Source: GCA-958296115 sp965222445
GTDB taxonomy: Bacteria; Chloroflexota; Dehalococcoidia; Lucifugimonadales; CAJWER01
Length of the DNA: 64,000 bases
Assembly (NCBI GenBank): GCA_965222445.1
Contig: CBDCTY010000002.1
Span: forward strand, 3,038,001-3,102,000
Direction: 5' to 3'
Positions within the stretch are counted from its first letter, which is position 1. The number at the start of each line of letters is the position of its first letter. Below are positions 32,881 through 41,815 of this stretch, in pieces. The position numbers and the translations under genes are program-made. Below the pieces are notes generated by a model. It saw only the letters and a list, made by a program, of their open reading frames with translations, was not told the origin of the DNA and ran no database searches.

Positions 32881-34161
32881 ATGCAGACCTACCATATCTG
32901 GACAATTGGATGCCAGATGAACAAGGCGGACTCCGAGCGCTTGGAGAGTGCTCTGGGGCAGATGGGCCTTGGTCCATCGGAAGAGATCGCCGATGCCGAC
33001 GTGGTCGTTCTGAACAGCTGCGTAGTGCGGCAGAGCGCCGAGGACCGCGTCACCGGCATGCTCGGAACGCTGAAGCCCCTCAAGAAGGCAAGCCCAGACA
33101 AGGTAGTGGCACTCATGGGCTGCATGGTCGGGCCAAAGACAGACTCCCTGGAGCGCAGGTTCCCGCAGGTGGACGTTTTCATGCGGCCCCAGCAGTTCGA
33201 TCCGCTGATAGAGCTGCTGGGAGACAGGATGGGCATAGACCCTGAGGGATGCATCGGACAGCTCTCCGCGAGGCCCGCGGTCACCGCGTACGTCCCCATC
33301 ATTCACGGCTGCGACAAATTCTGCTCCTTCTGCATCATTCCCTACAGGCGCGGCAGAGAGGTCAGCAGGACGATTCCTGACATCGTCAGGGAAGTGGAGC
33401 TGCTGGTGGACCGGGGCGTACGCGAGGTCACGCTTCTCGGCCAGAACGTCGACTCTTACGGCCACGATCTGCCCGACCGACAGGACCTGGGGGACCTTCT
33501 GGATGCTGTCAACGGCGTGGACGCGCTGGAGCGCATACGCTTCCTGACGTCCCATCCGAACGACATGAGCGACCACATCATCGACGCCGTCTCGGGGCTC
33601 GACAAGGTCTGCGAGCACATCAACCTGCCGTTCCAGGCCGGCGACGACGACGTGCTTGTCCGTATGCGCCGCGGCTACACGAATGCGGAGTACCGGGCCC
33701 TGGTCGACAGGATAAGGTCGCGCATCCCCAACGTGTCGATGAGCACCGACCTGATAGTGGGATTCTGCGGAGAGACGGACGAGCAGTTCGGGCGCACGCT
33801 CGACATGATCAAGGACATCAGGTTCGACAAGGTGCATTCGGCCGCATACTCCACCCGTGAAGGCACGATAGCCGACAGGCGGTTCGAGGACGACGTTCCC
33901 ACCCATGAGAAGAAGGCGCGGCTCAGGGCGATCGTCGAGGCCCAGGCCGAGATACAGGCGGACATCAACTGCGAGCTGCTGGGGCGCACTGCAGAGGTGC
34001 TGGTCGAGGACGTGAAGAGCGGCCGGGCTCGTGGCAGAAACCGCAATGACAAGCTCGTGCACGTAGATAGCGCGGAAGACCGCGTGGGCGACATAATCTC
34101 AGTTAGGATCGACAAGACGGGGCCCTGGTCCCTGCAGGGCAGAGCGGTTTCAGCCGCCTAG
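32881..34161 (+). CDS. miaB: tRNA methylthiotransferase MiaB
   Basis: 426 residues with all three blocks. UPF0004 cysteines stand in IGCQMN, NSCVVRQSAEDR and LMGCMVG; the radical-SAM cluster is CDKFCSFC (C-x3-C-x2-C); and the end is a TRAM domain (LGRTAEVLVEDVKSGRARGRNRND). MiaB adds 2-methylthio to i6A37 in tRNAs reading UNN codons. The start is ATG 32881; the open frame extends upstream only by reading through the tRNA. Little ribosome-binding site is visible. The neighbour tRNA-Ser(GCU) is not a normal MiaB substrate, so linkage rather than enzyme-substrate pairing is implied. Confidence 0.95.
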   Translation: MQTYHIWTIGCQMNKADSERLESALGQMGLGPSEEIADADVVVLNSCVVRQSAEDRVTGMLGTLKPLKKASPDKVVALMGCMVGPKTDSLERRFPQVDVFMRPQQFDPLIELLGDRMGIDPEGCIGQLSARPAVTAYVPIIHGCDKFCSFCIIPYRRGREVSRTIPDIVREVELLVDRGVREVTLLGQNVDSYGHDLPDRQDLGDLLDAVNGVDALERIRFLTSHPNDMSDHIIDAVSGLDKVCEHINLPFQAGDDDVLVRMRRGYTNAEYRALVDRIRSRIPNVSMSTDLIVGFCGETDEQFGRTLDMIKDIRFDKVHSAAYSTREGTIADRRFEDDVPTHEKKARLRAIVEAQAEIQADINCELLGRTAEVLVEDVKSGRARGRNRNDKLVHVDSAEDRVGDIISVRIDKTGPWSLQGRAVSAA

Positions 34162-34172
34162 GGAGAGGTCAA

Positions 34173-35381
34173 ATGGTTGTCCAGGTCAAAGAGCCGACCA
34201 TTCCGATCACCGAGATTGAGCAGTCAGCTTTCTGCCAGACGGACGACGAGTTGAAGACGAGGACTCTCGAAGAGGAGCTTGGGGTGGATGTCCGCTGGCA
34301 GAAGCTCCCTATCGCCTATCTCAAGAAGACGCCGGAGGAGCTGGAAGAGCGGATACTAGAGGCGAAGGCGAAGCTGGGCAGCCGGCTCGTGGTGCTTGGG
34401 CACCACTACCAGCGCAACGAGGTCATCAGGTTCGCTGACTACAGGGGGGACTCGTTCAAGCTCTCCCAGTTCGCCGCGACACAGGAGAGGTCTGAGTACA
34501 TCGTCTTCTGCGGCGTCCACTTCATGGCCGAGACGGCCGACATCCTGAGCGGGCGCCATCAGCAGGTCATTCTGCCCAACCTGACCGCTGGGTGCTCGAT
34601 GGCCGACATGGCCCACGTGGACGACGTGCTGGACTGCTGGGATGACCTCGAAGAAGTGTTGGGCGACGCCGGCGGCATTACGCCCATCACCTACATGAAC
34701 TCCACGGCGGCGATCAAGGCGCTATGCGGCCGGAACAACGGCATCGTCTGCACGTCGTCGAACGCCCTGGCAACCTTCGAGTGGGCGTTCGAGAGGTCCG
34801 AGCGTGTTCTGTTCATTCCCGACCAGCACCTCGGACGCAACACCGCCGTCCAGCTGGGCATAGGCCTAGACGAGATGGTCGTCTGGAACCCGTTTAAGCC
34901 GCTGGGCGGGCACACGGCCGACGAGCTTCGCCGCGCTCGAGTCGTGCTCTGGCAGGGTCACTGCTCGGTCCACACCAGGTTCACCACCGAGCAGATCAAA
35001 GAAGCCAGGCGGAGGGTCCCAGGCGTGAACGTGCTGGTGCATCCGGAGTGCACGCTCGACGTTGTCCAAGCAGCGGACATGAACGGGTCGACCGAGTTCA
35101 TCACCCATACCATCGCCGACGCCGAGCCGGGAAGCGCGTGGGCCGTGGGCACGGAGATCAGCCTCGTCAACCGCGTTGCCCAGCAGAACCCCGACAAGAA
35201 TGTCTTCTGCCTCGACTCGGTCGTCTGCCCATGCTCCACGATGTACCGCATCCACCCCGCGTACCTTTCGTGGGTCCTCGACGGCCTGAACGAGGGCGTG
35301 GTCGTCAACCGGATCAGCGTGGACGAACGTACCGCCGACGAGGCCCGCGTGGCCCTCGACAGGATGCTGTCGATCGTCTAA
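34173..35381 (+). CDS. nadA: Quinolinate synthase NadA
   Basis: 402 residues. It makes quinolinate from iminoaspartate and dihydroxyacetone phosphate and binds a 4Fe-4S cluster. The repeated fold elements VVLGHHYQRNEVIRFAD, FCGVHFMAETADIL, NLTAGCSMADM, VLVHPECTLDVV and DSVVCPCSTMYRI contain the cluster cysteines and substrate histidines. It starts at ATG 34173 after GGGAGAGG, 11 bp from miaB, so it is likely in the same transcript. The next gene is nadC; nadB is not in the window. Confidence 0.96.
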   Translation: MVVQVKEPTIPITEIEQSAFCQTDDELKTRTLEEELGVDVRWQKLPIAYLKKTPEELEERILEAKAKLGSRLVVLGHHYQRNEVIRFADYRGDSFKLSQFAATQERSEYIVFCGVHFMAETADILSGRHQQVILPNLTAGCSMADMAHVDDVLDCWDDLEEVLGDAGGITPITYMNSTAAIKALCGRNNGIVCTSSNALATFEWAFERSERVLFIPDQHLGRNTAVQLGIGLDEMVVWNPFKPLGGHTADELRRARVVLWQGHCSVHTRFTTEQIKEARRRVPGVNVLVHPECTLDVVQAADMNGSTEFITHTIADAEPGSAWAVGTEISLVNRVAQQNPDKNVFCLDSVVCPCSTMYRIHPAYLSWVLDGLNEGVVVNRISVDERTADEARVALDRMLSIV

Positions 35382-35461
35382 CGCCGTGAACTCCACCCGC
35401 CCGGCGCCAGCTCAGTCGCGGACGATCGGGAGCCGTCTCCGACGATGCAAGGTTGTGTGAC

Positions 35462-36343
35462 GTGGCATTTCTGCCCGGCCTGGAGCCGTTCGAGATCGAC
35501 GACGCCGTGGACAGGGCACTCGCCGAGGACCTCGCCTCCGGCGATCCCACGACGGACACGCTGATACCGCCCGGGCGAAAGAGCACGGCGCTCGTCGTCG
35601 CAAAGAGCGAGGGCATACTGGCGGGCGGCGTTGTAGCCGTCGCCGTCTGGAAGCGCCTCGACCCCGCGATTCGCGTCGTATCCATCCTGCCGGAAGGCTC
35701 GCCGCTGCGCCCACACGACCCGTCGTCGGGACGGGAAGGGGACGTCATAGCCGAGATCGAGGGCGACACCGCCGCGATACTGAAGGGGGAGCGGACGGCG
35801 ATCAACTTCCTCCAGCACCTGAGCGGCGTGGCCACGGAGACGAACCGGTTCGTCAGGGCCGTGGAGGGTCTTCCCGCGCGCATAGTGGACACTCGAAAGA
35901 CCGTGCCGGGGCTTCGTTCGCTGCAGAAGTACGCCGTCAGGGTCGGAGGCGGGACCAACCACAGGCGCAGCCTCGGCGACGGCGTGCTCATCAAGGACAA
36001 CCACATCGAGGCCCTGAGGGACGAGGGCGTGGGTTTCGGCGAAGCCGTGCGCCGCGCGAGAACGCGCCATACTCTCAGGGTCGAGATCGAGGTCGAGACA
36101 ATCGAGCAGGTGTCCGAAGCGCTGGAGGCGGGGGCGGACATCCTGCTGCTCGACAACATGACCGTGCCCGAGATGGCCGAGGCGGTGGCCTTGGTCGACG
36201 GCCGCGCCATCACTGAGGCATCGGGCAACATAGACATCGACAACGTCCGCGCCGTCGCTTCGACGGGGGTCGACCTCATATCGATTGGGCGGCTGACTCA
36301 TTCGCCCAGGGCGCTCGACATCAGCCTCGACTTAGTCCGATGA
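35462..36343 (+). CDS. nadC: Nicotinate-nucleotide pyrophosphorylase NadC
   Basis: About 293 residues. It converts quinolinate and PRPP to nicotinate mononucleotide. DTRKTVPGLRSLQKYAVRVGGGTNHRRSL, IKDNHIE and ADILLLDNM are the phosphoribosyltransferase active-site segments; LQHLSGVATETN is the N-domain boundary. The GTG at 35462 sits 9 bp after AAGG; a TTG at 35453 in the same frame is the alternative. It follows nadA after about 80 bp. Confidence 0.95.
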   Translation: MAFLPGLEPFEIDDAVDRALAEDLASGDPTTDTLIPPGRKSTALVVAKSEGILAGGVVAVAVWKRLDPAIRVVSILPEGSPLRPHDPSSGREGDVIAEIEGDTAAILKGERTAINFLQHLSGVATETNRFVRAVEGLPARIVDTRKTVPGLRSLQKYAVRVGGGTNHRRSLGDGVLIKDNHIEALRDEGVGFGEAVRRARTRHTLRVEIEVETIEQVSEALEAGADILLLDNMTVPEMAEAVALVDGRAITEASGNIDIDNVRAVASTGVDLISIGRLTHSPRALDISLDLVR

Positions 36344-36532
36344 CTGCACGACCTTGCCGGGGCCCTGCTTTCTCGCAAGGGTCCGGGCTTCGCGCAGCTT
36401 GGCGCGATGCGCGACCCCATCCTCGGTGGACTGGTCGCGGGACTGGTTCGCCAGAGCTGCCACTGAGTCTCGAGGTTGAGCCAGACCTGCGCGCTTCCGA
36501 AGGCGGCGGCCACGCCCCCACACTGCCCCTGG

Positions 36533-36636
36533 ATACCCGCCTTCGCGGGTATGACGACGGGATGTCTTCTCGCCAACTCTGAACACCTGCACGAAAGATC
36601 CCGGCCATCCCCCGTTATTCCGGCTGCGGCCGGCAT
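36533..36636. repeat. Two REP-like hairpins in the nadC-propeller gap
   Basis: ATACCCGC/GCGGGTAT lies at 36533-36552 (plus orientation) and ATTCCGGC/GCCGGCAT at 36617-36636 (minus orientation, one mismatched pair). The rest of the 479-bp gap 36344-36822 has open frames without recognisable family character, and I see no gene or promoter that I would call. Confidence 0.65.
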
Positions 36637-36822
36637 CCAGTGAGGGGTGGGTAGAGGGGCTGTGAACGGCTGACGAGGTGGTGGGGACTGTGGTCCCCGC
36701 CGTCGGAATGACGAATGCTGTGGGATTTGCGGGCCCCGGCCCACAGGCGGATGGGCCATGCCGTGTTACATTAGATTGAGCGCAGCCCCATTGCGCACAA
36801 GGCGCCCCCGAATCGAGCCTGA

Positions 36823-38799
36823 GTGAGACGACAGACAGCCATACGACTCATAGCGCTTCTCGTTGTAGCCGCCGCCTCGGTTGCAGGCGTCGTCTATCCT
36901 CTGTCGGCCCAGGACGTCAACATCCACGGCTGGGCCACCAGGTCGAGCTCGACCTCGACACTGCTGGAGGTCGTTTTCGTCGACGCCCAAGCAGGCTGGG
37001 CCGTCGGTATGGGGGGCACCATTCTGTCCACCTCCGACGGAGGCGCCACCTGGACGCAGCAGGTGAGCGGCACGACGCTCCCTCTGCACTCCGTCAGCTT
37101 TGTCGACAGCAGGACCGGGTGGGTCGTAGGGGACCTGGGGCTTGCGCTCAGTACGGTCGACGGCGGCGGGACGTGGACGCCGCTGATTACGAACACGATC
37201 GCGCCGCTGCGGGAAGTCGATTTCATCGACGTGTCCAGAGGGTGGGTCGTCGACTCGGTCGGGCGTGTGCTGTCGACGTCCGACGGCGGGGCTTCATGGA
37301 CCATCGCCCAGGGCGCTGCAGCTTCCCTGGAGGGTCTGGACTTCGTGGATGGACTCCAAGGCTGGGCGGTTGGGAGCGCCGGAACTATAGCCAAGACGAC
37401 GGACGGCGGCGCAACCTGGAGCGGCGCGTCGTTCGGGCGCGAGTCACTCTACGACACGAGCTTCGCGGACTCGGTTACGGGTTGGGCAGTAGGGAGCGAA
37501 GGGACCATTCTGAGCACCGTCGACGGCGGGCGGACGTGGACCCGGCAGAACTCCGGCTCCAACAGGTACATACTTGGCGTCGACTTCGTCGACACCTCCA
37601 GGGGCTGGGCGGTCGGACGGGACGGGGCTATCGTTGGCACTACCGACGGAGGACAGAGCTGGGCGGCCCAGTCGAGCGGAGTGAGTGTGTCCTTCCTTTC
37701 GGTGTACGCCATCGACGCGGAGACCGCAATCGCCGTCGGCATCGCCGGTTTGATCGTCGGCACGCAGGACGGCGGGGCGACGTGGCGGGTCATCAGGGAG
37801 CCGGAGGCCCTCTTCGACGTAGACTTCATCGACCGCTACAGCGGCTGGGCGGTAGGCACCCTCGGCCTCGTACTGCATACACAGGATGGGGGCATCACTT
37901 ACGACGAACTTCCAGCGGCAACCGACAGGCACCTGCACGGCGTGAAGTTCGTGGACGCCAAGACAGGCTGGGTCGTGGGTGCGGACGGGACGATAATGCG
38001 CACGGCGGACGGCGGGCAGACCTGGACTCCTCAGTCCAGCGGTGTAGCGGACACCCTCAGAGCCGTCGAATTCATCGACGCGAACTCGGGCTGGGCCGTA
38101 GGCGACTCCGGCGTCGTCCTGGCAACGTCGAACGGTGGAGACGCTTGGCGTCTCGGGCGGGCAGGGGACGACACCCTGTTCGATGTTGGCTTCGTGGACG
38201 AGGTCGGCTGGACGGTTGGCGAGAACGGGACGATATTCGCCACGACCGACAGCGGAGGCAATTGGTCGGAGTCGCCGAGCGGCACGCCGCAACACCTATA
38301 CGACCTGGACTTCGTGGACCGAAACAGGGTTTGGGCGGTCGGAGCGAACGGCACCGTGCTGCACACTACCGACGGCGGACAGAGCTGGGCGCGACAGGTG
38401 AGCGGCACGAGGGAGCAGCTGCTCGGCGTTGGATTTGCCAGCGCGAAGAGGGGTTGGGCCGTCGGCAGGGGCGGGACTGTGATCAGGACCGAGAGAGGCG
38501 GAGAGTCGTGGCGAGTGGAGGAGGTTGGCACCCGCCACGACCTGCACAAGATCCACGTTGTCGATGGTACAACCGCCTTCGTCACTGGGAACCTGGGACT
38601 GCTGCTCGCCTATAGCGGACGCCCCGACGTGCCCATAGGCATAAACCTGTGGGTCATAGGGCTGGTGATACTCACGGCCATCGCTACGGTGTACCTCTGG
38701 AGACGCTACGTTGCCAGGCCATTTCAGAGGAGGCCCGCAAGCGTCAACGCGGGCACATGGCGCAGCGGCTGGGCAACCGAGCGGGGACGAGAGCGGTAG
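36823..38799 (+). CDS. Ycf48-like beta-propeller membrane protein
   Basis: 658 residues. The N-terminal signal segment is LIALLVVAAASVAGVVY. Next come about 14 units of about 43 residues, most centred on GWAVGxxGTILxTxDGGxTWT, as in Ycf48/photosystem II assembly-factor-like and BNR proteins. Near the C-terminus lies a membrane helix (LWVIGLVILTAIATVYLW) and a short basic tail. The propeller is therefore outside the cell, anchored at both ends or at the C-terminus. No photosynthesis gene is nearby; in heterotrophs such proteins are of unknown function. Two irregular units (IAVGIAGLI, FVTGNLGLL) lack the Trp. The start is GTG 36823. Confidence 0.85.
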   Translation: MRRQTAIRLIALLVVAAASVAGVVYPLSAQDVNIHGWATRSSSTSTLLEVVFVDAQAGWAVGMGGTILSTSDGGATWTQQVSGTTLPLHSVSFVDSRTGWVVGDLGLALSTVDGGGTWTPLITNTIAPLREVDFIDVSRGWVVDSVGRVLSTSDGGASWTIAQGAAASLEGLDFVDGLQGWAVGSAGTIAKTTDGGATWSGASFGRESLYDTSFADSVTGWAVGSEGTILSTVDGGRTWTRQNSGSNRYILGVDFVDTSRGWAVGRDGAIVGTTDGGQSWAAQSSGVSVSFLSVYAIDAETAIAVGIAGLIVGTQDGGATWRVIREPEALFDVDFIDRYSGWAVGTLGLVLHTQDGGITYDELPAATDRHLHGVKFVDAKTGWVVGADGTIMRTADGGQTWTPQSSGVADTLRAVEFIDANSGWAVGDSGVVLATSNGGDAWRLGRAGDDTLFDVGFVDEVGWTVGENGTIFATTDSGGNWSESPSGTPQHLYDLDFVDRNRVWAVGANGTVLHTTDGGQSWARQVSGTREQLLGVGFASAKRGWAVGRGGTVIRTERGGESWRVEEVGTRHDLHKIHVVDGTTAFVTGNLGLLLAYSGRPDVPIGINLWVIGLVILTAIATVYLWRRYVARPFQRRPASVNAGTWRSGWATERGRER

Positions 38800-38917
38800 C
38801 AAGCCACCGGTCCCAGCGGCCAACTCCCTGCATGGTGTGACGGCCTCCATCGGCCTATTGCACCCCAACTGTCGTGCTGGTACAACATAGGCCGCACCAG
38901 CACAGCAGGAGGCGACT

Positions 38918-40060
38918 ATGTCCACCTATCGCGCGGCGGTCATCGGTCTGGGCCGCATGGGGAGCACCTTCGACGACGAGATGACCCGAGGCGGGTCGCT
39001 GTTTCTTCCATACTGTCACGGCCCCGCCTATATCCATTCGCAGAGAACGGAGCTCGTTGCCGGGGCCGACATCCACGACGAGCAGCGCTCTATCTTCGGC
39101 GAACGGTGGGGGCTGACCGACGACCACCTCTACTCGGACTTCGAGGAGATGCTCGACAGGGAGAGGCCCGACATCGTGTCGGTCTGCACGACCGCTCGCA
39201 TCCGCTCCGACATCGTCCAGAAGGTTGCCCGGGCTGGCGTCAAGGCCATATGGGCGGAGAAGCCCATAGCCATCAGCCTAGCGGAGGCCGACGAGATGGT
39301 CCGCGTCTGCCAAGAGGAGGGGGTATCCCTGGCTGTGAACTGCGCCAGGCGGTGGAATCCTATGTACAGCCAGGCCCGGAACATCATCGAGGACGGCCAC
39401 ATAGGCAATGTGCTCCAGGTCACGGCCCACGCCGCGTGCGGCCTGTCGTCGAACGGCAGCCACCTGCTGGACACCGTCAGGTTCCTGGCGGGGGGCGACG
39501 TCCAGTGGGTTCTCGGCGAAATGGAGTCCGACGAGGCTGCGGGGACGGATAGCGACATTATGGGCAACGGCTATCTGGTGTTCGACAACGGGGCACGGGC
39601 CTTCGTCAGGAGCATGGAAGCCGGCGGCGCGACATGGGACTTCGATGTAATCGGGGAGGACGGCCGTATCCGCACACCCAACGACGCACAGGCCTGGGAG
39701 CTAACCAGCATGGTCGCCGAGCAGTTCCCGCCCGTCGAAAACAGGCGACCAGGGGTGCCGGCCCGCAAGCATCCGGCCATGCACCAGTTCCCATGGCCGA
39801 CCCACATGCAGGGTATGGGCCTGACCATAGTCGACGACATCATCTCGTCGATCGAGAACGGCCACCCACCGAAGTGCTCCGGTGAGGATGCGCTCAAGGC
39901 CCTGGAGACTGCCATCGCAATGCGCGAGTCCCACCGGCGGGGCTTCGTGCGAGTGGACCTGCCTCTCGAAGACCGCAGCCTGAAGATAGTGTCGGGCGAG
40001 ACTACGAACGACGACGTGCCGGCGCGCATTCGCCGGCAGAGGGCTGCGGCGTCGGCCTGA
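38918..40060 (+). CDS. Gfo/Idh/MocA-family oxidoreductase
   Basis: 380 residues. YRAAVIGLGRMGS is the nucleotide-binding G-x-G-x-x-G, WAEKPIAISLAEADEMV the EKP motif, and the C-terminal part (GNGYLVFDNGARAFVR, HRRGFVRVDLPLEDRSL) the substrate domain. The start ATG 38918 follows AGGAGG. It is 25 bp before a related gene. They are probably successive or alternative NAD(P)-dependent steps on a sugar or inositol-like compound; the substrate is unknown. Confidence 0.88.
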   Translation: MSTYRAAVIGLGRMGSTFDDEMTRGGSLFLPYCHGPAYIHSQRTELVAGADIHDEQRSIFGERWGLTDDHLYSDFEEMLDRERPDIVSVCTTARIRSDIVQKVARAGVKAIWAEKPIAISLAEADEMVRVCQEEGVSLAVNCARRWNPMYSQARNIIEDGHIGNVLQVTAHAACGLSSNGSHLLDTVRFLAGGDVQWVLGEMESDEAAGTDSDIMGNGYLVFDNGARAFVRSMEAGGATWDFDVIGEDGRIRTPNDAQAWELTSMVAEQFPPVENRRPGVPARKHPAMHQFPWPTHMQGMGLTIVDDIISSIENGHPPKCSGEDALKALETAIAMRESHRRGFVRVDLPLEDRSLKIVSGETTNDDVPARIRRQRAAASA

Positions 40061-40085
40061 TCACATCTGTCGCAAGGAGACTCGA

Positions 40086-41150
40086 ATGAAGACGTACCGC
40101 GTAGCAGTTGTCGGGCTCGGCCGTATCGGAAGCACCCTGGAGATGTCGGTAGCCAACGCGTGCGCGGCCTCCGAAAGGCTCGAGCTCGCGGCAGGGGCGG
40201 ACATCATCCCGGAGAGGCGCGACGCCTTCAGGGAAACGTGGGGCGTCGACGCCGTGTACGACGACTGCGAGGAGATGATTGCCAAAGAGAGCCCTGACAT
40301 GGTCGCGGTCTGCACGACCGCGACCGGCCTGCCAAAGCCCGGCAACAAGGCGCCTACCAGGGAGTACCGAGACGACTCCCACGCCGAAGTAACCACCCAC
40401 GCCGCCAACGCCGGCGTCCCAATGCTCTACGTGGAGAAGGCGATCGCATGCTCTGCGCTGGCCGCAGACGGCATACTGGAGGCGTGCAACGCGAACGGCA
40501 CCATCGTGAACACCGGCGTGCTCATGCGCTTCGACGACCGGTTCGACATCGTGAAGGACGCCATCGCCCGGGGCGACATCGGCGAGCCCACCCACGCGGT
40601 CGCCTACACACGTTCCAACACCCTAATGCACATGCACATTCACTCGATGGACATGCTCTCGTACCTGCTGGGCGATCCGGGCATCGTCGCGGTGCGCGGC
40701 GAGCTCCTTCCACGCGACCTGAAGGTCAGGGACAACCGGCTGGACGAGGACCCTCTATCTACCTACCACATACGCTTTGCGAATGGGGTGGAGGCGTGGT
40801 CTATCCCGGCTGGACCGCGCGACTTCGAGATTATCGGTACGGAGGGTTCCATACGCTCGTTGAACCAGGGCACGGGCGCCATATACAGGGTGCCCGAGCA
40901 GATGGAGCCCAGGGAGCCACGCTGGTTCGAGACACTCATCCCCGGGTTCCCGACGCAGGAGACGACCCTGACGTGCCTGGAAGACCTCGTCGACGCTCAC
41001 GAGAACGGACGCGCCCCCCGGGGCGGCCCAATAGAGGTGGCCCACAACCTTACCGAGGCGTGCCTGGCGGTAGCCGAGAGCCACCGCCAGGGCGGCGTGT
41101 GGGTGGACCTGCCGATGGAGAACCGGGGTCTGTACGTCTTCCACGTTTAG
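40086..41150 (+). CDS. Gfo/Idh/MocA-family oxidoreductase, paralogue
   Basis: 354 residues, 25 bp downstream of the previous gene and sharing its opening (YRVAVVGLGRIGSTLE) and closing pattern (HRQGGVWVDLPMENRGLYV). The family EKP is altered: LYVEKAIACSALAADGI has EKA, which loses the conserved Pro. In these enzymes EKP holds the active-site Lys, and the Lys is retained here. MHMHIHSMDMLSYLLG is the likely substrate or metal-binding stretch. The start ATG 40086 is preceded by AAGGAG. Confidence 0.87.
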   Translation: MKTYRVAVVGLGRIGSTLEMSVANACAASERLELAAGADIIPERRDAFRETWGVDAVYDDCEEMIAKESPDMVAVCTTATGLPKPGNKAPTREYRDDSHAEVTTHAANAGVPMLYVEKAIACSALAADGILEACNANGTIVNTGVLMRFDDRFDIVKDAIARGDIGEPTHAVAYTRSNTLMHMHIHSMDMLSYLLGDPGIVAVRGELLPRDLKVRDNRLDEDPLSTYHIRFANGVEAWSIPAGPRDFEIIGTEGSIRSLNQGTGAIYRVPEQMEPREPRWFETLIPGFPTQETTLTCLEDLVDAHENGRAPRGGPIEVAHNLTEACLAVAESHRQGGVWVDLPMENRGLYVFHV

Positions 41151-41279
41151 GAGTCTTTGGGTGGGTTTGACGGTGGGGGCAGCTATTGACAGCCATTCTA
41201 GCCTTCTATAGTGTTCGATACTACGACTTCCGTTGAATCGAGGCACGTTCGCGTCGATGCAAGGGAAAGGAGAGGGATC

Positions 41280-41777
41280 ATGGCAACGCAGACTGGGCAG
41301 GAGCACACCTACGACATCTTGTTGGTCGAGGATAACCCTGGGGATGCCGAGTTGACCAAGGACACCATCGAGGAGTCGGCGTATGCGGCGAACGTTTCTG
41401 TTGTAGACGACGGGGAGCCTGCAATGGCGTACCTCCGCCGGGAGGGGCAATTTGAGGAAGCGCGACGTCCCGACCTGATACTGCTCGACCTGAATCTCCC
41501 GATGAAGGACGGGCTGGAGGTGCTGAGAGATATGGCTGAGGACAGCGACCTGCGCGGTATCCCAGTCATGATCCTTACAGGGACCGAGGCTGAGGAGAGC
41601 TTTCTAGATTCGTATGGCATCCCGGTGAGCCGTTTCAGCCGGAAGCCGATGGAGTTGAGCCGATTCGAGCAGGTAATCAGCAGGCTAGACGATCCCCTCA
41701 TGCGCCGCCCCATCGTGCCCCAGGAACTTCAGCGGGACGACCCTCCGGCCAAGAAGAAGTGGTGGTGGCCGTTCTAG
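41280..41777 (+). CDS. Single-domain response regulator (Rcp1-like) with Trp-rich tail
   Basis: 165 residues. The receiver has VEDNPGDAELTKD, the phospho-acceptor Asp in LILLDLNLPMKDG, ILTGTEAEES and a conserved Lys in FSRKPM. It has no output domain, so it signals by protein contact. The end is PPAKKKWWWPF, three consecutive Trp after three Lys, unusual for a receiver; this may be a membrane- or partner-binding tail. The ATG at 41280 follows AAAGGAGAGG. It is first in a receiver-kinase-receiver operon. Confidence 0.9.
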   Translation: MATQTGQEHTYDILLVEDNPGDAELTKDTIEESAYAANVSVVDDGEPAMAYLRREGQFEEARRPDLILLDLNLPMKDGLEVLRDMAEDSDLRGIPVMILTGTEAEESFLDSYGIPVSRFSRKPMELSRFEQVISRLDDPLMRRPIVPQELQRDDPPAKKKWWWPF

Positions 41778-41815
41778 GACCGAGTCGATGACAGCTCGGG
41801 GGACGGGGAGGGGCC

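Noticed and set aside
36332..36592. 86-codon minus-strand frame ending KLREARTLARKQGPGKVVQ in the nadC-propeller gap.
   Set aside because: Its N-terminal half is a translated REP-like hairpin, and the rest has no recognisable family or ribosome-binding site.
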